The notes: generated by a model not told the origin, from the letters alone. A DNA stretch of 47,773 bases from Chara braunii (GCA_003427395.1 BFEA01000514.1:1-47773); one strand, 5' to 3'; positions 1 to 11,780 are shown, numbered from the stretch's first letter. Translations and numbers: made by a program.

Positions 1-618
1 CGCACCCTAGTCATGACTATCTCAGACTTGAAAGAGTAACGTGTACACATGCCTGATGGGGGTGTACTGTATGTACTAGGCGACCCATTTACGCCACCCA
101 TTTTTTCCACCCACACACCTGCTCACCGACAGCTTAGCAAACCTCCCCATCGACCCAGATATGCCTCCCTTCCTACCCTTTTACCTCCTTGCCTGACCAC
201 TGCTCTCTCCCTCAATGCCCTCCCACCTCCCAGCCCAAAGGATTCTACGAGTCCAACAAGAGTTAAAGTTCCGTTAAACCACGAGTTAACTACAGTCGGG
301 CCGGGTGACGCCTCACGAGTTAAGTACAGCCGGGCCGGGTGACGCGTCACTTCGTGCCAAGTTTTTCGAATCGCCTGCGGCGCACTTTCTTTCTTTTTTC
401 GAGCGCACCGCCAACTATTGTGGTCCGGAGGGCCGAGCCTCGAAAAAAATTGTGGGTGACGAGATGCATTTTCAGCAAGGCTGGGGCCGTATACTGGTGG
501 TTTAAGCCAATGCCAGGAAAACAGCAACAACGACATGTCGACACAAGCTGATGGGCAGCCACGGCAAGGATGAGCGGAGCCAAACGTTAGGACCTGTCCT
601 CTCCAACAACCTCGGCTC

Positions 619-658
<40 letters not shown>

Positions 659-1184
659 TAACGATAAATCTCCCCAGAATTGCAGACAGGTACAGTCGAG
701 TTAAACCACCAGTCCTTGGCCGGTATATCTGCCGCAGGGCCTCGACATTAACGTGCCGCAATAACCGGGCCGGTTCAACAAAGCTTGGCGCGCAGGGCCT
801 TAGGAGCCCTAGATGCATTGTACGAACTGGAGGAGGGAAATTACCACAATAGTTGGATTCAATTTTTTTATTTTTTATTTTTTCAATAAAGCTGCACTAC
901 ATTCATCTCTCAGATTCGTTTGCCTTTCACTACCTACCTACCACTATTCATTATATCATGTGTAGTTGTTTTCCTGTTGGACGAGGATGAGGATAAAACG
1001 TCGGGGTTCTACCATTGCTCAGGGCTTTTTTTTTTCTTTTTTTTTTTTTGAAATTTGAATTGAAAGAATATGAAAATGATGAAAGATTTGAGAGAAGAAT
1101 ATGGCGTAGTTGGTCAGGTGTTTTTGTTGTTCACATGGTTGTTTGTTGTTGTTTTTAATTGATGTCTGCAACGGCTCTGCATTT
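1..1184. other. Left flank of element A, repeat-rich non-coding
   Basis: No gene is recognisable. The stretch holds a 34 bp tandem duplication (about 281-348), a 30 bp poly(A) run (622-651), T-rich tracts around 866-890 and 1027-1050, and a CAATAAAG motif near 884. Short motifs such as tactggtggttta near 493 and ttaaaccaccagt near 700 recur in the right flank around 46160-47160, so the two flanks share repeat DNA. Open frames here, for example 123-818 on the minus strand, run through the poly(A) tract and encode a homopolymer, so I do not regard them as genes. Confidence 0.6.
281..348. repeat. Two-copy tandem repeat, 34 bp unit
   Basis: Two adjacent near-identical units share the core cgagttaa.tacag.cgggccgggtgacgc. 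Both units are GC-rich. The role is unknown. Confidence 0.75.
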
Positions 1185-2204
1185 TGAAATCAGACTACAC
1201 TCCAAGCTTGCTGTAACTTGCATACATGAACAAACTGATGGCAAACCAACTTCTCCAACTCAGAATCAACAATGAACTTACAATTAAAACTCAGTTCCAG
1301 TCAACTGTGCAACTCGCGGCTATGAACACTGTCTTCACACCAGCCTCACTCTCACTCATGTACATGTCCAAGGATCTACCTTGAATGCACACTCTATCTG
1401 TCACAGGAGCTGGGCGGCTATGGCCGCCGTCTTCTTCCTCCTCACCGTCTTCTTCCTCCTCGTAGCTATGGCCGCCGTTGTCTACCGTCTGGCCAGCTAT
1501 GGCCGTCGTCTTCCTCACTGCCCATTTCAACTCCAAGCACCTGTAGACCTCCACGCACTAGTCACCAAGGCAACGCTTCCACATGGCTCACAGGCGAATG
1601 AATGAATGACTGGCTGCTGCCTCTTTATTTATAGTAGCCCGCACGTGGCCTGACCCTGCTCCAAACCGCGTGGGCCTTGGCCTTTAAACGCATGGGCTCC
1701 GGGTCTGGAAAATTCCAAACTGCGTAGGCCTGATAGGCTCCAAACGCGTGGTTTGCTGGGACCCAAAATGCGTGTTCCGGACCCTTCTCTAAACCGTGTG
1801 GACCCTTCCCTTCCAACCATGTGCAGACCCTACCCTTGTGCTTGCTGACTCAGACAGACTGCTGACTCAGACAGACCCTTCCAGAAAGACTCTTCCGGAA
1901 CCTAGAGCCTACGGACTGTTACCTACGGACTGACTCTTAGGCTTGCGAAGAGGTAAGTAGAAACTTCCAGAAGACCCTCATCTAAGACTAACAGTAACGT
2001 ACTAAATTGCTAATATGAAGACATAGGGATCAAAACCTAACAGCTAACAGACAAACTTTCTAACAGACCTACGGGTTTAGGGACAGGTCATGGGTTCGAA
2101 TCTCACTCAGAGCACAGGGTCAATATACACAGGGTTTAGGTACAGGTTTAGAAATCGCATCTCAATGTTTGCAAATGTCGGTTCAACTGGGTGAAACCGT
2201 TTCA
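1185..2204 (-). repeat. Element A 3' LTR
   Basis: This 1020 bp sequence matches 42098-43138 along its whole length. Read on the minus strand it begins TGAAACGGTTTCACC and ends CTGATTTCA, giving TG...CA termini. It is directly preceded (minus strand) by a purine-rich tract, so it is the 3' LTR. A TATA box (TATAAATA on the minus strand, 1626-1633) sits below a cluster of short repeats containing the ACGCGT core (about 1660-1835). A small local duplication (gctgactcagacagac, about 1848-1876) is absent from the other copy. Confidence 0.88.
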
Positions 2205-2216
2205 CTCCCACCGTCC
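2205..2216 (-). promoter_or_regulatory. Element A polypurine tract
   Basis: On the minus strand GGACGGTGGGAG lies immediately before the TG that opens the 3' LTR. This is the expected position of the plus-strand primer of an LTR retrotransposon. The assignment rests on position and base composition. Confidence 0.65.
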
Positions 2217-2242
2217 TAAATTTGAGGTCCTCCAAGAACACT

Positions 2243-2890
2243 CTAACTCAAGACCGAACCTTTACCTTTCCTTGCTCTCTCGTTGTAAGCGTGTGCTATG
2301 TTGGGAGCCGTTTCTAAAAGCTTTGTCCTTGTAAACCACCGNCCGTCCTCTGGTTCCTGGTATGCGAACCTGACTTTATATTGGTTAAGGGGATGACGTC
2401 GACCTCCTGTTCTAAACATGTCCTCTTCCACGATGTGATATACGTCGTATGCATCATACATGTCTGGTGGAATCATTGATCTCTGTGAAGATAATCTATT
2501 AATAGTGGTGCATAGTAGTAACTTAGACGCATGGAAGACTGGGTACGTGTGGAGATGTGCTGGGATCTTGATGGTGTATGATGGTCTGTCCTCTCCTCCT
2601 TTGACTTCTAGGACCGTCCACAATCCTCTGTACGCGAGATGTTCTGCTCGGGTGCAAACTCTTTAGGTTTGACCCAGACTAAGTCGCCTACTTGGAACTG
2701 TGAAGGTCAGCGATGTTTGTTAGCTTGCTCAATCATACGATGTTGGGTCTTCCTGAGGTTTTCAATCACCTTAGCGACTTCTCTCTCATACTCTAACTCA
2801 AACTCTCGAGTGTCGGGCGACAGTCTCTGTATCTGATCTCGATTTCATCCTTCAAAAGGTCTCCTTGGCCTAAAGGACTTACGTAGCTCA
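2243..2890 (-). pseudogene. Element A integrase C-terminus and chromodomain-like tail
   Basis: The minus strand reads, across a frame break near 2630, a helical segment and the motif FQVGDLVWVKPKEF typical of the integrase C-terminal domain. Next comes PVFHASKL, and then a tail with QYKVRFAYQEPED and RWFTRTKLLE, which resembles the divergent chromodomain of chromoviral integrases (YLVKWKGY...W). This domain is thought to direct insertion to particular chromatin. An N base at 2342 falls in the tail. The end at 2243 is about 40 bp from the LTR, as expected for the last pol domain. The family call is firm; the chromodomain call is moderate because the aromatic cage cannot be confirmed by eye. 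Confidence 0.72.
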
Positions 2891-2899
2891 TTGGGAGTC

Positions 2900-3625
2900 C
2901 TACAGGTAGCTAGATGAACGTTGCTGCAATATCTTATTCATGTTCTTTCTTTGGCCATTTGTCTTTGGGTGTCGGCCTGATGACATCAACAACGTAGATT
3001 CATAGACTTTCATAAGATCTTGCCAGTTCTGGCTGGTAAACTGCGTATCCTTATCGCTAACTATGGACAACGGCACACCATACTCGCTTACCCAAAAATC
3101 AAATAACTTTCCTATCACTAAGTTTGTCTGCGCTTCTGCCGATAGCGGAACAAAAACTGCATACTTACTAAATCGATCTACTATGATTATGACTTGAGTT
3201 TTGTCCTGCCTACTCCTGACCCCAGTATCCATGAAGTCAATGGAGACTGACTCTCCGGGTCCCGACGGGATAGGCAAAGGTCTGAGAAGGCGAAGAGGTG
3301 CTCTAGTCGTTGATTTATTACGCTGATAAACTTTGCAGTTGCGTACATACTCTATGCAATCTTCCTTCATGTCTGGCCATGTGTAGGACATCATCAGGTT
3401 AGCTAGAGTCTTTGGCCANCTGAAGTGCCTTTATGTATCACGGCATTCCCCTAGGATAAGACTACGAATCTCTTCGTTATTGGGGATGCAGAGCCTATCA
3501 ACGACATTGGTCTTCTCAAAGAGTAGCCCGTTCATGGTTCGGTAGAGTGGCTCGCTTTCTAGGGCTTCCCTTACTCTCTTCAATAACTCAATATAAATCG
3601 GATCCTGTGCGTATGCATCTCTCAC
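2900..3625 (-). pseudogene. Element A integrase, zinc-binding and catalytic core, degraded
   Basis: Two minus-strand pieces (3431-3625 and 2900-3394) read as Ty3/gypsy integrase. The upstream piece ends in CRDT where the HHCC region starts. The second contains C-x6-NCKVYQRNK, where the usual second CxxC cysteine is tyrosine. The catalytic segments SIDFMD (first Asp) and SDKDTQFTS (second Asp) are present. The third catalytic residue is lost: the canonical Q-T-E after HPKTNG reads Q-R-K. With the internal frame break and an N at 3419, this copy cannot encode an active enzyme. Confidence 0.85.
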
Positions 3626-3628
3626 TTT

Positions 3629-4351
3629 CTACTGCAGATCTGCCCCTATGTCTAGATAATGCACTATTGCGCTGAAGTAATCAGTCGTCTTGCTGAGAGC
3701 ATCAACTACAACGTTATTACTCAGAGCATCAACTACCACGTTATACTTTCCTTTAACGATCTTCAACTCGAAGTCAAACTGGTCTATCTTAGCAGCCCAC
3801 CTGGTCAACTTGGGCGTCATCTTGGCTTGAGTCTTTAGCCATCTGAGTGTCTCGTGGTCTGAATACACTTTGAAGTGCCTCCTGAGCACGTAGTGCCTCC
3901 AATGGTCTAAGACCCGCCTGAGAGCACAAAGTTCTCTCTCATATGCCGATGCTGCAACTTTTTATGTGGGCAGCCTAATGGACATGAACTCTACGGGCTT
4001 ATAATCATTGTTGCCATCTTGCTGTAATACTACACCTATGCCATACAGACTAGCATTTGTAGTGACAACAAATGACAATAACGGATCGACGACTTTGAGG
4101 ACATGATACTCTATCAAGACCTTCTTCAATTTCTTGAAGGCCGACGTGTAATCTTGGTCCCACTGCGAAATAGTTTCTTTCTTCAGCAGTCTACGCAGGG
4201 GAGCAACTATCGTAGAAAAATTCCTGACAAACTTTCTATAGTAGTTAGCCAATCCTAGAAACGATCGCATTTCTGTCAAGGTGCGAGGAATTGACCAATC
4301 TCGAATGGATGTTATCTTGTTGTCCTCGGGCCGCATACCGTCTTCGTCCAA
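3629..4351 (-). pseudogene. Element A RT thumb and RNase H, degraded
   Basis: The piece 3962-4351 gives the RT thumb/connection (FLGLANYYRKFVRNFS) and the start of RNase H, where TTNAS replaces the usual TTDAS catalytic motif. The piece 3629-3889 gives the RNase H end (KVYSDHETLRWL...LTRWAAKIDQFDFE), with SDHE intact. A 27 bp in-frame duplication at about 3695-3744 repeats the NVVVDALS motif. The two pieces are joined across a frame break near 3900-3960. RNase H removes the RNA template during reverse transcription; the Asp-to-Asn change would disable it. Confidence 0.85.
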
Positions 4352-4384
4352 TACATGACCTAGGTATAAGACTTCAATCTTAGC

Positions 4385-5060
4385 CTACTCACACTGCTTT
4401 GCGTTGATCTTGAAGTTAGCCTCTCTTAGCTTCCGCAAGATCTGCCTAAGATGACCCTCGTATTCCTCGAGCGTCCTGTTGAAGACTAAAATGTCATCTA
4501 CTAGGTGGACTGCTACAAACCTGTCTAACCACGGCCTAAACAAGTCATTCACACAACGTTGAAAAGTGGCCGGTGCATTAGTAAGTCCAAAGGGCATCAC
4601 TATAAACTCGTAATGCCCATACCTAGTTTTGAACGCCGTTTTGTGCTGGTCATCAGGGTGCACTTCGACCTGATGATAACCTGACTTCAAATCTATCTTT
4701 GAGAAGTACTTGCAACCCTGCACTCGATCTAAGAGATTGTCTATCCTGGGAGCGGTTCTGCATTCTTGATTGTGATGGCGTCCAGTCCACTGTAGTCTAT
4801 AAGCATGCGTAATTCTCCCTCTTTCTTTAGGACGAACAGAACAAGTGCACCAAAAGACGATTAACTAGGCCTTATCCATCCTTTCGTTAGGAGCTCGTCT
4901 AACTGCCTGCAAAACTCCTCTACCTCCTTGGGGGACATCCTGTAAACTGCTCCCTTGGGCGTTCTACTGCCAGACTCTATCTCTATGCGATGTTGGATTG
5001 GTCTAGGCATTACTCATAGAGGTGCTTCGGACAAATCTTTGTACTCTTCCAACAAACAGG
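4385..5060 (-). pseudogene. Element A reverse transcriptase core, degraded
   Basis: The open segment 4385-4723 carries FSKIDLKSGYHQVEVHP, FGLTNAPATFQR and the catalytic box as HLVDDILVF, so the metal-binding DD pair is kept. Further upstream on the minus strand, in another frame and with stops, one reads [33 protein letters not shown] and [12 protein letters not shown]. These are the fingers of a chromoviral RT. The domain order with RNase H and integrase downstream is Ty3/gypsy, not copia. Confidence 0.88.
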
Positions 5061-5316
5061 CAACAGTAGGATGGGTATTTTCTTCCTCCTTGGGTTTATC
5101 AGACACAGGCTTGACGTAGGCAACAAAAACTTGCTCTTTGAGCTGCTCCTTTCGCACAAATCTAGCGAACGCAGGAGCGTCGAGGCAGCAATCTGCGAGG
5201 AGATTATCTACCCTGGACTTATGATACGGGCGGACTTGCTTAACTTGCCTGACGAACTAGGGAGCCTGCACTCGTGCTCTCTAAGGTGCAGAGTGACTCT
5301 TGCTGGCTCTCCCCAT
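5061..5316 (-). pseudogene. Element A protease-RT linker region
   Basis: On the minus strand the frame upstream of RT continues as KEQLKEQVFVAYVKPVSDKP followed by EEYKDLSEAPL, a typical low-complexity linker between protease and RT. Similarity to the element stops at the T-rich run starting at 5317, which marks the edge of insert C. Confidence 0.6.
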
Positions 5317-6423
5317 TTTTTTTNAAATTATTTTTATTTTTATTTTTTTTTAAGACGATGCTCCAGTCTATTCGTGGGGAGCAGCATGGCAGGGAACCGG
5401 GCCCAACGTCCCTTATTAGAATACAAAAATGAGTTACAGGGGCCATTACCCGACTTCGACTAATAATAATTGAAGAAAAGGGACAACTCAAAAACATTCA
5501 TGGTTCACTACTCAGACTCTACCAAGTCACTAGAACATGTGTGTCAACAAGCCTCCCAACCACGAATAAGAGAGGTGAACCTATTCAATACATCAACAAC
5601 CACCACCAGCATGGTTGTTTTCAGCACGAACCGAAGCTCTTCCAGCCCTCATGCGCCCATCAGGTTAGGTTATAAAGTTGCACCACCTTGCTCCAACACC
5701 GGCCAACATTGCTCCAGTTATGACCCCCGATGACCACTGAGACTACCCCTGCAAACAGACCCCTAGATCTCTTTACTAGGCCTTGCGCCCCCACTAAGCT
5801 AGGTCATAGAGTTGTGCCACCTGACTCCGGCTCCGACCAGCGTTGCTTCAACATCGGTCTTCCAGGGCCATCAAATTTTCAATCACCCTTTGCAGGATCA
5901 CAGTTTACTTGCCAGATAGCACTTATTCCTACAACCTCCTCGAGAGGCAAACCAAATGAAAAGAAATACTAAACTGGATGTTAGAATTCTTCGAGAGAGA
6001 GCGCCCCTCCCTCCTCCTACCCCTCCCCCCTTAGCCCTACACTGCCTCCGCCGAGGCGAGTCACCCACTCTCCCTCGACACCAATATAGGACTAACACTC
6101 GACCCCCTTTCCCCAGGAGCACGTTGTCAGTGCGAATACCCTTACAAGGGTATCCGCCTTGGTTTTTGCAAGCGACAAAAAGTAAGTTTAGTTTAAAGTT
6201 GAAGTATACCGCGCGAAGCATAGTTGCGTTTGTAGTTTACGTTGATTGGATGGTTAACTGGAGTAGAGAGGGAGTGGCCACGCAAACTCGTGCATGATCT
6301 CTTTTCCTTTTTGATAAATTGTGAAAACCAACGTTGGTCGCCTGCCAGATTTTTATTTTTGACTAAATTAGGACTAAAAGGATTTCGTCTTCCGGTCGGT
6401 GGGCTTGCCTACGACCTATATGT
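5317..6423. other. Insert C left part, non-coding
   Basis: The T-rich edge (5317-5353) is followed by unremarkable mixed-composition sequence. Pyrimidine-rich cctcc/cccc runs lie at about 6007-6040. Open frames of 80-130 codons exist on both strands but have no recognisable motif and overlap one another, as chance frames do. Confidence 0.5.
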
Positions 6424-6538
6424 TGCTACCGTCTTCACCCGAATAGAACGCCCGGTCATTATCGCTGCATTTGGACTGAACAATGCCCCAAATACAGCTA
6501 TAATGACCGGGCGTTATATTCGGGTGAAGACGGTAGCA
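6424..6538. mobile_element. 115 bp hairpin element (MITE-like)
   Basis: Arms of about 50 bp (6424-6474 and 6488-6538) are inverted complements with only a few mismatches, separated by a 13 bp loop. The ends read tgctaccgtcttcacccgaa / ttcgggtgaagacggtagca. The terminal tacc.tcttc.cccgaata and the internal aaatacagct...gaccgg blocks recur in the hairpins at 47344-47570, so this is a dispersed family. No target duplication is obvious and there is no coding capacity. Confidence 0.8.
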
Positions 6539-9440
6539 CTAGGCTCAACCTTGGACCTAGCGCTATTGGTTAAGGTGTCGAACTATGCAGGGTAGTGGCC
6601 TATACCCGAGTTGTGGCCATAGGGGCACAAGTGGGGAATCGCTACAGTTTTGGTTAGGAGGCGTAGGCTATCCCACGACTGTCTATATGGGGCCCCTTCC
6701 CACTTCACTGCAGCCATCCGGGACCCTACGTGACTGAGCAGATTCGCTCTCGCTGATTCCTTCGGGACATCCGTTGGAAGTCGGAACGAGGTCCGAACCA
6801 GGCCACCAAAGGGTGACCGGGTCCAGGCGCAGCATGCCTAGGCAGAGAAGGGGGGGGTCGGAGTGTAGAGGCGGAAGTCGCGGCGACTTTAGGTCGACCA
6901 GTCGTCGGGCCGGGTATACTGGTGAAAGGGCCGGTAGAACTAACCAGCAGTTTCGTCATAGCCGAAGTCCTCGTTTGAGTAGCGGACGGTCATTGAGCAA
7001 CGTAGCGCATCATCGTAGTAGGCTACGCTAATCGAGGAGGCGGAGGAGTCAGGCTAAAGAAGACGAGCAGCGAGCGTGAAGTTATGTTAAGAGGCAGGGA
7101 GGACAATGGACACTGAGGCTGTGGGGCAAGGCAGAAGAGGAAGTAGAACGAACCTGGACGCTAAAACGCGCCAGGTGCATTCGAAGCTAAATAGGAGAGG
7201 AGCGGGCTATGGCGGGCGAAGAAACTCGTTTCATACTCATCATTTAGGTGAAAACGAGCGAAAGGGAGTGTAGATAGGGGTTTTAAAAGGTGGCGAACCC
7301 ATTAGTAAGGTCAGTTTTGGTAAAAAGCTAGTAGGACAGATGATGGAGAGGGAATGAGTGAAGCGAAGATGGCGATGGGGGAGAAAAGGTACAGATGGAA
7401 GATGTCGATCTCGACCGTTTCCTATTGAAAACGGGCAGGGAGAGACTCGAAACGGGGATTTCGAAGGTAGGTGAGAGCGGCAAGTGAAGTTAGTTTTGGA
7501 GTTAGAGCTACGGAGAGAAGGAGTTAGTGAAAAAACATAGTGTGCGGAGCAGCGTGGAAAGAGAAGGCTTGCAACAGGAGATGTACCTGGCTACGTTCCA
7601 ACGAGATATTAGTTTCGGTTTTGCTCATGAAATTAGTGGGGGTAGCACGATGCGAACTACAAAGTTGAGGGTTCCCCTGTCAAACGGTGCGTTGTTCATC
7701 CAGACGGCGGAGTAGCTTCCCCCCATCTCTCTGAGGCATATGGTTAAAAGCGTAGTGTATTTGTCCATGTTCTAAGTGAAAGATTCATTAAGTCGCTGGT
7801 CCAGCGCCGGTCGAATTAAAGGCAGCGAATGTCGCACAGATGACTCGTACAGGGCGGGATTCGACCACGCCCTGCCATTTGAAACTAGTTCCGAAAACAG
7901 AGTGGCCGGTACGGGGTGAGCTAGAGGCTGGGGAGCCGCGCCAGACTCGCACTTGAAGTTGGCAACGCATCCAGGGATATGCTTGCCGGTAATGTGATGG
8001 AGTCGTACGTTTCGTTCTGAGTGTTCGTCGTCCCATGTTCCCATACAAACGAGAATGGTTGTCACGCGGCAGGGGAAGGATTGACCGCCAGTGCGTTGTT
8101 GCGGCATATTGCTGCTAAAAGTTCAAAACGACCGGTCTACAACTTACTATGTTGTGGTTCATCCCGCATTGTGGTTTCTATTGTTACAATCGAGCTTGCC
8201 GCTGCGTTGGTACTGAGAGCCCTTCGACTGGGGCACGTTCACAGTTTAAGGTGGGGCTTTCTACTGTGTCAAAGTGCAGGCGTTGTACCCGAGTTCTAGC
8301 TGTAGTTTCGATAGAGGTTGAGACAGAGGTAAGTTCAGAGAGTAGAATCAACTATACAAGGGTCACCCTGCTGGCTTCGATGCAGCACAAGAGAAGATTC
8401 GTGGTCTCTGTTTTGAGCTGCAACTCGTATTTTTCAGACCGGGGAGCACTGCAAAGTCGTCAAGTTCCTTAGGAAAAAAGGGGGAGCACAGATTCGGAGC
8501 CAGGAGACTTACCTGTTGACTGGGGTGTTGTCCAACCCACCGTGCAAAGCAGCTGCAAGGCCAGCCGCAAGGTGCAGACTGGGCAGATTGGCCAGTGTGC
8601 TGTCGAGCCTGTCAAGGAGAATGGCTGGGAGCGGGCCACAAAAGTGGTGTAGTTGTCTGTAAGCTTGAGTACTACTTGGCTTGTTACGCAAGCGATCACG
8701 AACAACTGTGGGACTGCAGGATTGGCGGCAGGTTGGTGCGTTGTCCATCTTATCGGCGAAGCTAGTTGGAGGCGAGTCACAAGGTTGCAAGCTTGTTAAG
8801 GGGCCGAGAACGTTGAATTGATTGAAGGGGTGTCTTTGCTGCAGTTTCGGGAGTCGTATGAGAATCAGCGATCAACAGCTTGACTTCTGTTTGACTGAGT
8901 TGTTGCTGCATCCTTGGCCATCATTGTGGGGCCCTCAGGCGACTGAAGACTACAAGGCCCTCTCCTGGGAGTTGAGGCAGTCCCCCTCATGTATATCGAG
9001 AGTCTGAAACCTCTTATCTCCTGCCCTTCTTACTCTAAGTCTAATCTTGTTCAGAGAGGAAGGCGTCAGGCGGGATTGCAACTTGTAGGACCATAGCAAG
9101 ACTCTGTGGGAAGTTTGTCCACCGATTGCGGGAGATCTACCGGAACTCAGGAGGAGTTATGAAGGCAGGGAACAAAAAAGTAATCATTGCTTTCTTTCTA
9201 TAAGCCCAGCTATAACCCCTATCTGTACATCCTTCTACAGTTTGATTGAGTTTATTGCCTGCGTCCCTACTTTGACTTTATGATTGACTTTCAGGACAAA
9301 CCAGACTTAAGTAAGGAGAACGATTATGCAAGTTGTAGTTTTAATTTTGTTGTTTGACTGAAAGCAGATTGTGAAAAGGGGGTTGCATCTGGGGGAAAGG
9401 TGGGAGGNAGGTTGTATTGCTTGTGTTTGACTGGGTCAAC
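6539..9440. other. Insert C middle part, non-coding
   Basis: About 2.9 kb without supported genes. The segment 6770-7140 on the plus strand is rich in Arg/Gly codons (RRGGSECRGGSRGDF) and could be a decayed gag basic region, but nothing else supports that. Open frames at 7772-8472 and 8469-8790 lack motifs. The N at 9407 is an assembly ambiguity. Confidence 0.45.
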
Positions 9441-9449
9441 CAAAGGTTG

Positions 9450-10165
9450 GGAGAGACTCCATAAGATTGGAGGGTCAGTGCCATGTTTGTTTTCGATTGC
9501 TTGAAGGACCGGACAAATTCCTATAAGACTGGGTGGTCTGGTTGCTTTGACTTGTGAGGGTTGTCTGTGTTTGACTTTCAGGGACCAAATATTTTTCCAT
9601 AAGATTGGATGACTTGGTTGCCCTGTTTCCTTGAGTTTTTCTTATGATTTGTTAGTTATGAAGGAGAGTTGGGCATGTTCCATAAGATGGGATGACTCAG
9701 AATCTCTCTTGTTTTATTCCAAGGGGGAAATTCAGGCAAAGGACTGGACATGTTCCCATAAGATTGAGTAGTCTGGTTTGGAGATACGCACATGCTGGAA
9801 TCAAAGGGATAAATTTGTTTATATTTCTATACTATTTTATTTATAAACAGACAAGTCATATATTTTTCCATAAGATTGGATGGTCTGACTATAACTTATC
9901 ATTAATTGAAAAATGTGTGAATTAAGAATAAACTTGAGGTAAGAAGAGGCAGTATGAACCTTAATCTAAGATGATCGGTTCAGTCATATGTTACCTTAAA
10001 AAAATAAATGCAGACAATTATATATAACTTGAATACTTAAACAGTTCAGGGCGACTAGGTTGGATAGCCTAGTCATATGCCTAAAGAAGAGAAAAGTTGT
10101 AGTGTCATGTGTTTGTGTGTATTCAATGACCGAAAAAAGTTCCTATAAGATTGAGTGGTCTAGCT
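9450..10165. repeat. Seven diverged copies of a cc(a/t)taagattg..tggtctg unit
   Basis: Copies occur near 9459, 9520, 9597, 9680, 9757, 9867 and 10141. Each is a 20-25 bp core (ttcc.taagattggatggtctggttg-like), and several are preceded by ttgactttcagggacc or ggaccggacaa. Spacing is mostly 60-110 bp, with a larger gap before the last copy. The pattern is a decayed tandem array inside insert C. Confidence 0.7.
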
Positions 10166-10454
10166 TTACGCCTTAGGTAAGTGGGGTAAAAGGGATAAAC
10201 CAATGAAAGATTACGAACAATTGTTTGACCAAGTTTGACCTTGGGCTGATGATAGTACTTACCTTTGTGGTTTGGTCTGCATGTGGCTGAGTGAGATCAC
10301 TACCTACTCTGAGTTTCAGTTGGATAGGTAATTGTTTTAGTTGCTCGCCGCGTGCTAGAGGCATAAGAGTTAGTTTCAATTCCTACATTTTCTGAGCTAA
10401 GTTTATTTTACTTAGGTCACATTCTGCATTTTCTGGGATCATTTATTATATTTG

Positions 10455-11010
10455 GTCTTGTATAAATCTTGGTAAGCCACTTTTTCTACGGGAAGCGCTG
10501 CCAAAAATTATGTAAAACCGAGGAGTTAGTCAGATTTTTTGTTTTCAAAATTCAGCTTGTCTAAAATTCATGTATGGCTTAGTAAAAATCTGGAAAGTCT
10601 CATTTTATAAAGGAAGTGTTGCCCAAATTTTTACTTATTTAGGGAGCTAAACAAAATTGGACCTTGATAAGTCAAAGTTTTTTTTTTTTTTTTTTCCTTC
10701 TTCTGAACTTAGCTTTGTATAGATCTGGGATAACAATCTTATAAAGGGAGTGCTACCGGAATTTTTATAAATTTAAGGAGTTAATTAAATTGAGTTGAAC
10801 TCAAGTTTTTGCTTTGAGTTCATATTTGACTTGGTATAAATATGGGAAGTCTCCTTTTCTAAAGGGAGTGTTGCCCAAATTTTTACTAATTCAAGCAATT
10901 AGACAAAATTTGACTTTCCAGAGTTATATATCATTTCAATTTTCATATTTGAGCTAGTATAAATTATGAAAATACATTTTTCCTACGGGAAATCCTGCCG
11001 AGATTTTCTT
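10455..11010. repeat. Five-copy AT-rich tandem repeat, about 120 bp unit
   Basis: Units starting near 10460, 10575, 10715, 10838 and 10958 share the order: ttggtataaatctgg, gaagtctccttttctaaagggagtg, ttgcccaaatttttact, then aaggagttaaacaaaattgg. A T run (10678-10695) interrupts the third unit. The copies differ at 20-30 percent of sites by eye, so the array is old. Confidence 0.75.
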
Positions 11011-11706
11011 AGTTTAGAGGAGATAGATTGTATTTTGACAAGTGCGATACTGGCAATCCAACCTGTATAGGGGAGATTACGTCAAAGATCTGACTCTCCT
11101 TTGGACATAGGCTTAGGGGTAGACTTAAATTTACTTGGCAGACAGAGATAGTATGGAGTAAGGATATGCTATGGAAATTTATTATCCATACACTGATGAT
11201 TTAGCTTGGGCATTGACCTGTCTTATGGTATAGTTTTTTTTTATCGTTCTGATTCAAGATTCAGACTAGTTTCAGCTTGATCCTACAAGGGTCATCTTCT
11301 GTTATCACTGATAACAGGTCGGTTGCCGATTCGTCGGTTTGCGACTCAACTCTAATCCACTCCCGACTACCCAACATAAAAGCTTTAGCCTGGTGATTTT
11401 TAATGTTCTGTTAAGGTTTTCACCCAGACTTTTATTGAATGGTCACTTAACGAAGATACTGAGCATTTATTTTGGAAGGTTGAACAAAGGTTGGGGTTTG
11501 CATGGCTAAATCGAGGGGTATGAGTATAAAGAATGGTTGAAGTTGACCCCGTGTAGTGTGTGAACCCTTTTGTTGATTCTTTGATATGATTGCAGGTACC
11601 TTTTATGATTGGACTTTGGAATTGATTGTCTGCCATCACATACTTATATATGGCTGAGAGGAGTCTCACTGTGACTGTGAGAAGTGATCGTCACATATTT
11701 ATTCCC

Positions 11707-11710
<4 letters not shown>

Positions 11711-11778
<68 letters not shown>
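11711..11778. repeat. (AT)34 microsatellite
   Basis: This is an uninterrupted AT dinucleotide run. Such runs can extrude cruciforms and are often mis-sized in assemblies. Confidence 0.95.

Positions 11779-11780
<2 letters not shown>

Noticed and set aside
123-818. A 231-codon minus-strand open frame
   Set aside because: It contains a phenylalanine run from the poly(A) tract and has no recognisable motif; it overlaps several other chance frames in repeat DNA.
2090-2115. A ggttcgaatctc motif resembling a tRNA B box in both element A LTRs
   Set aside because: No A box or cloverleaf could be built around it, and it lies on the strand opposite to the element; probably chance or a very old SINE trace.
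6774-7140. Arg/Gly-rich plus-strand frame as a possible gag nucleocapsid of insert C
   Set aside because: No CCHC knuckle, no neighbouring pol domain, and the frame is broken; insufficient evidence.
11711-11778. AT repeat as a CRISPR-like or origin structure
   Set aside because: It is a simple dinucleotide microsatellite in a eukaryotic context; no CRISPR array with spacers is present in the window.
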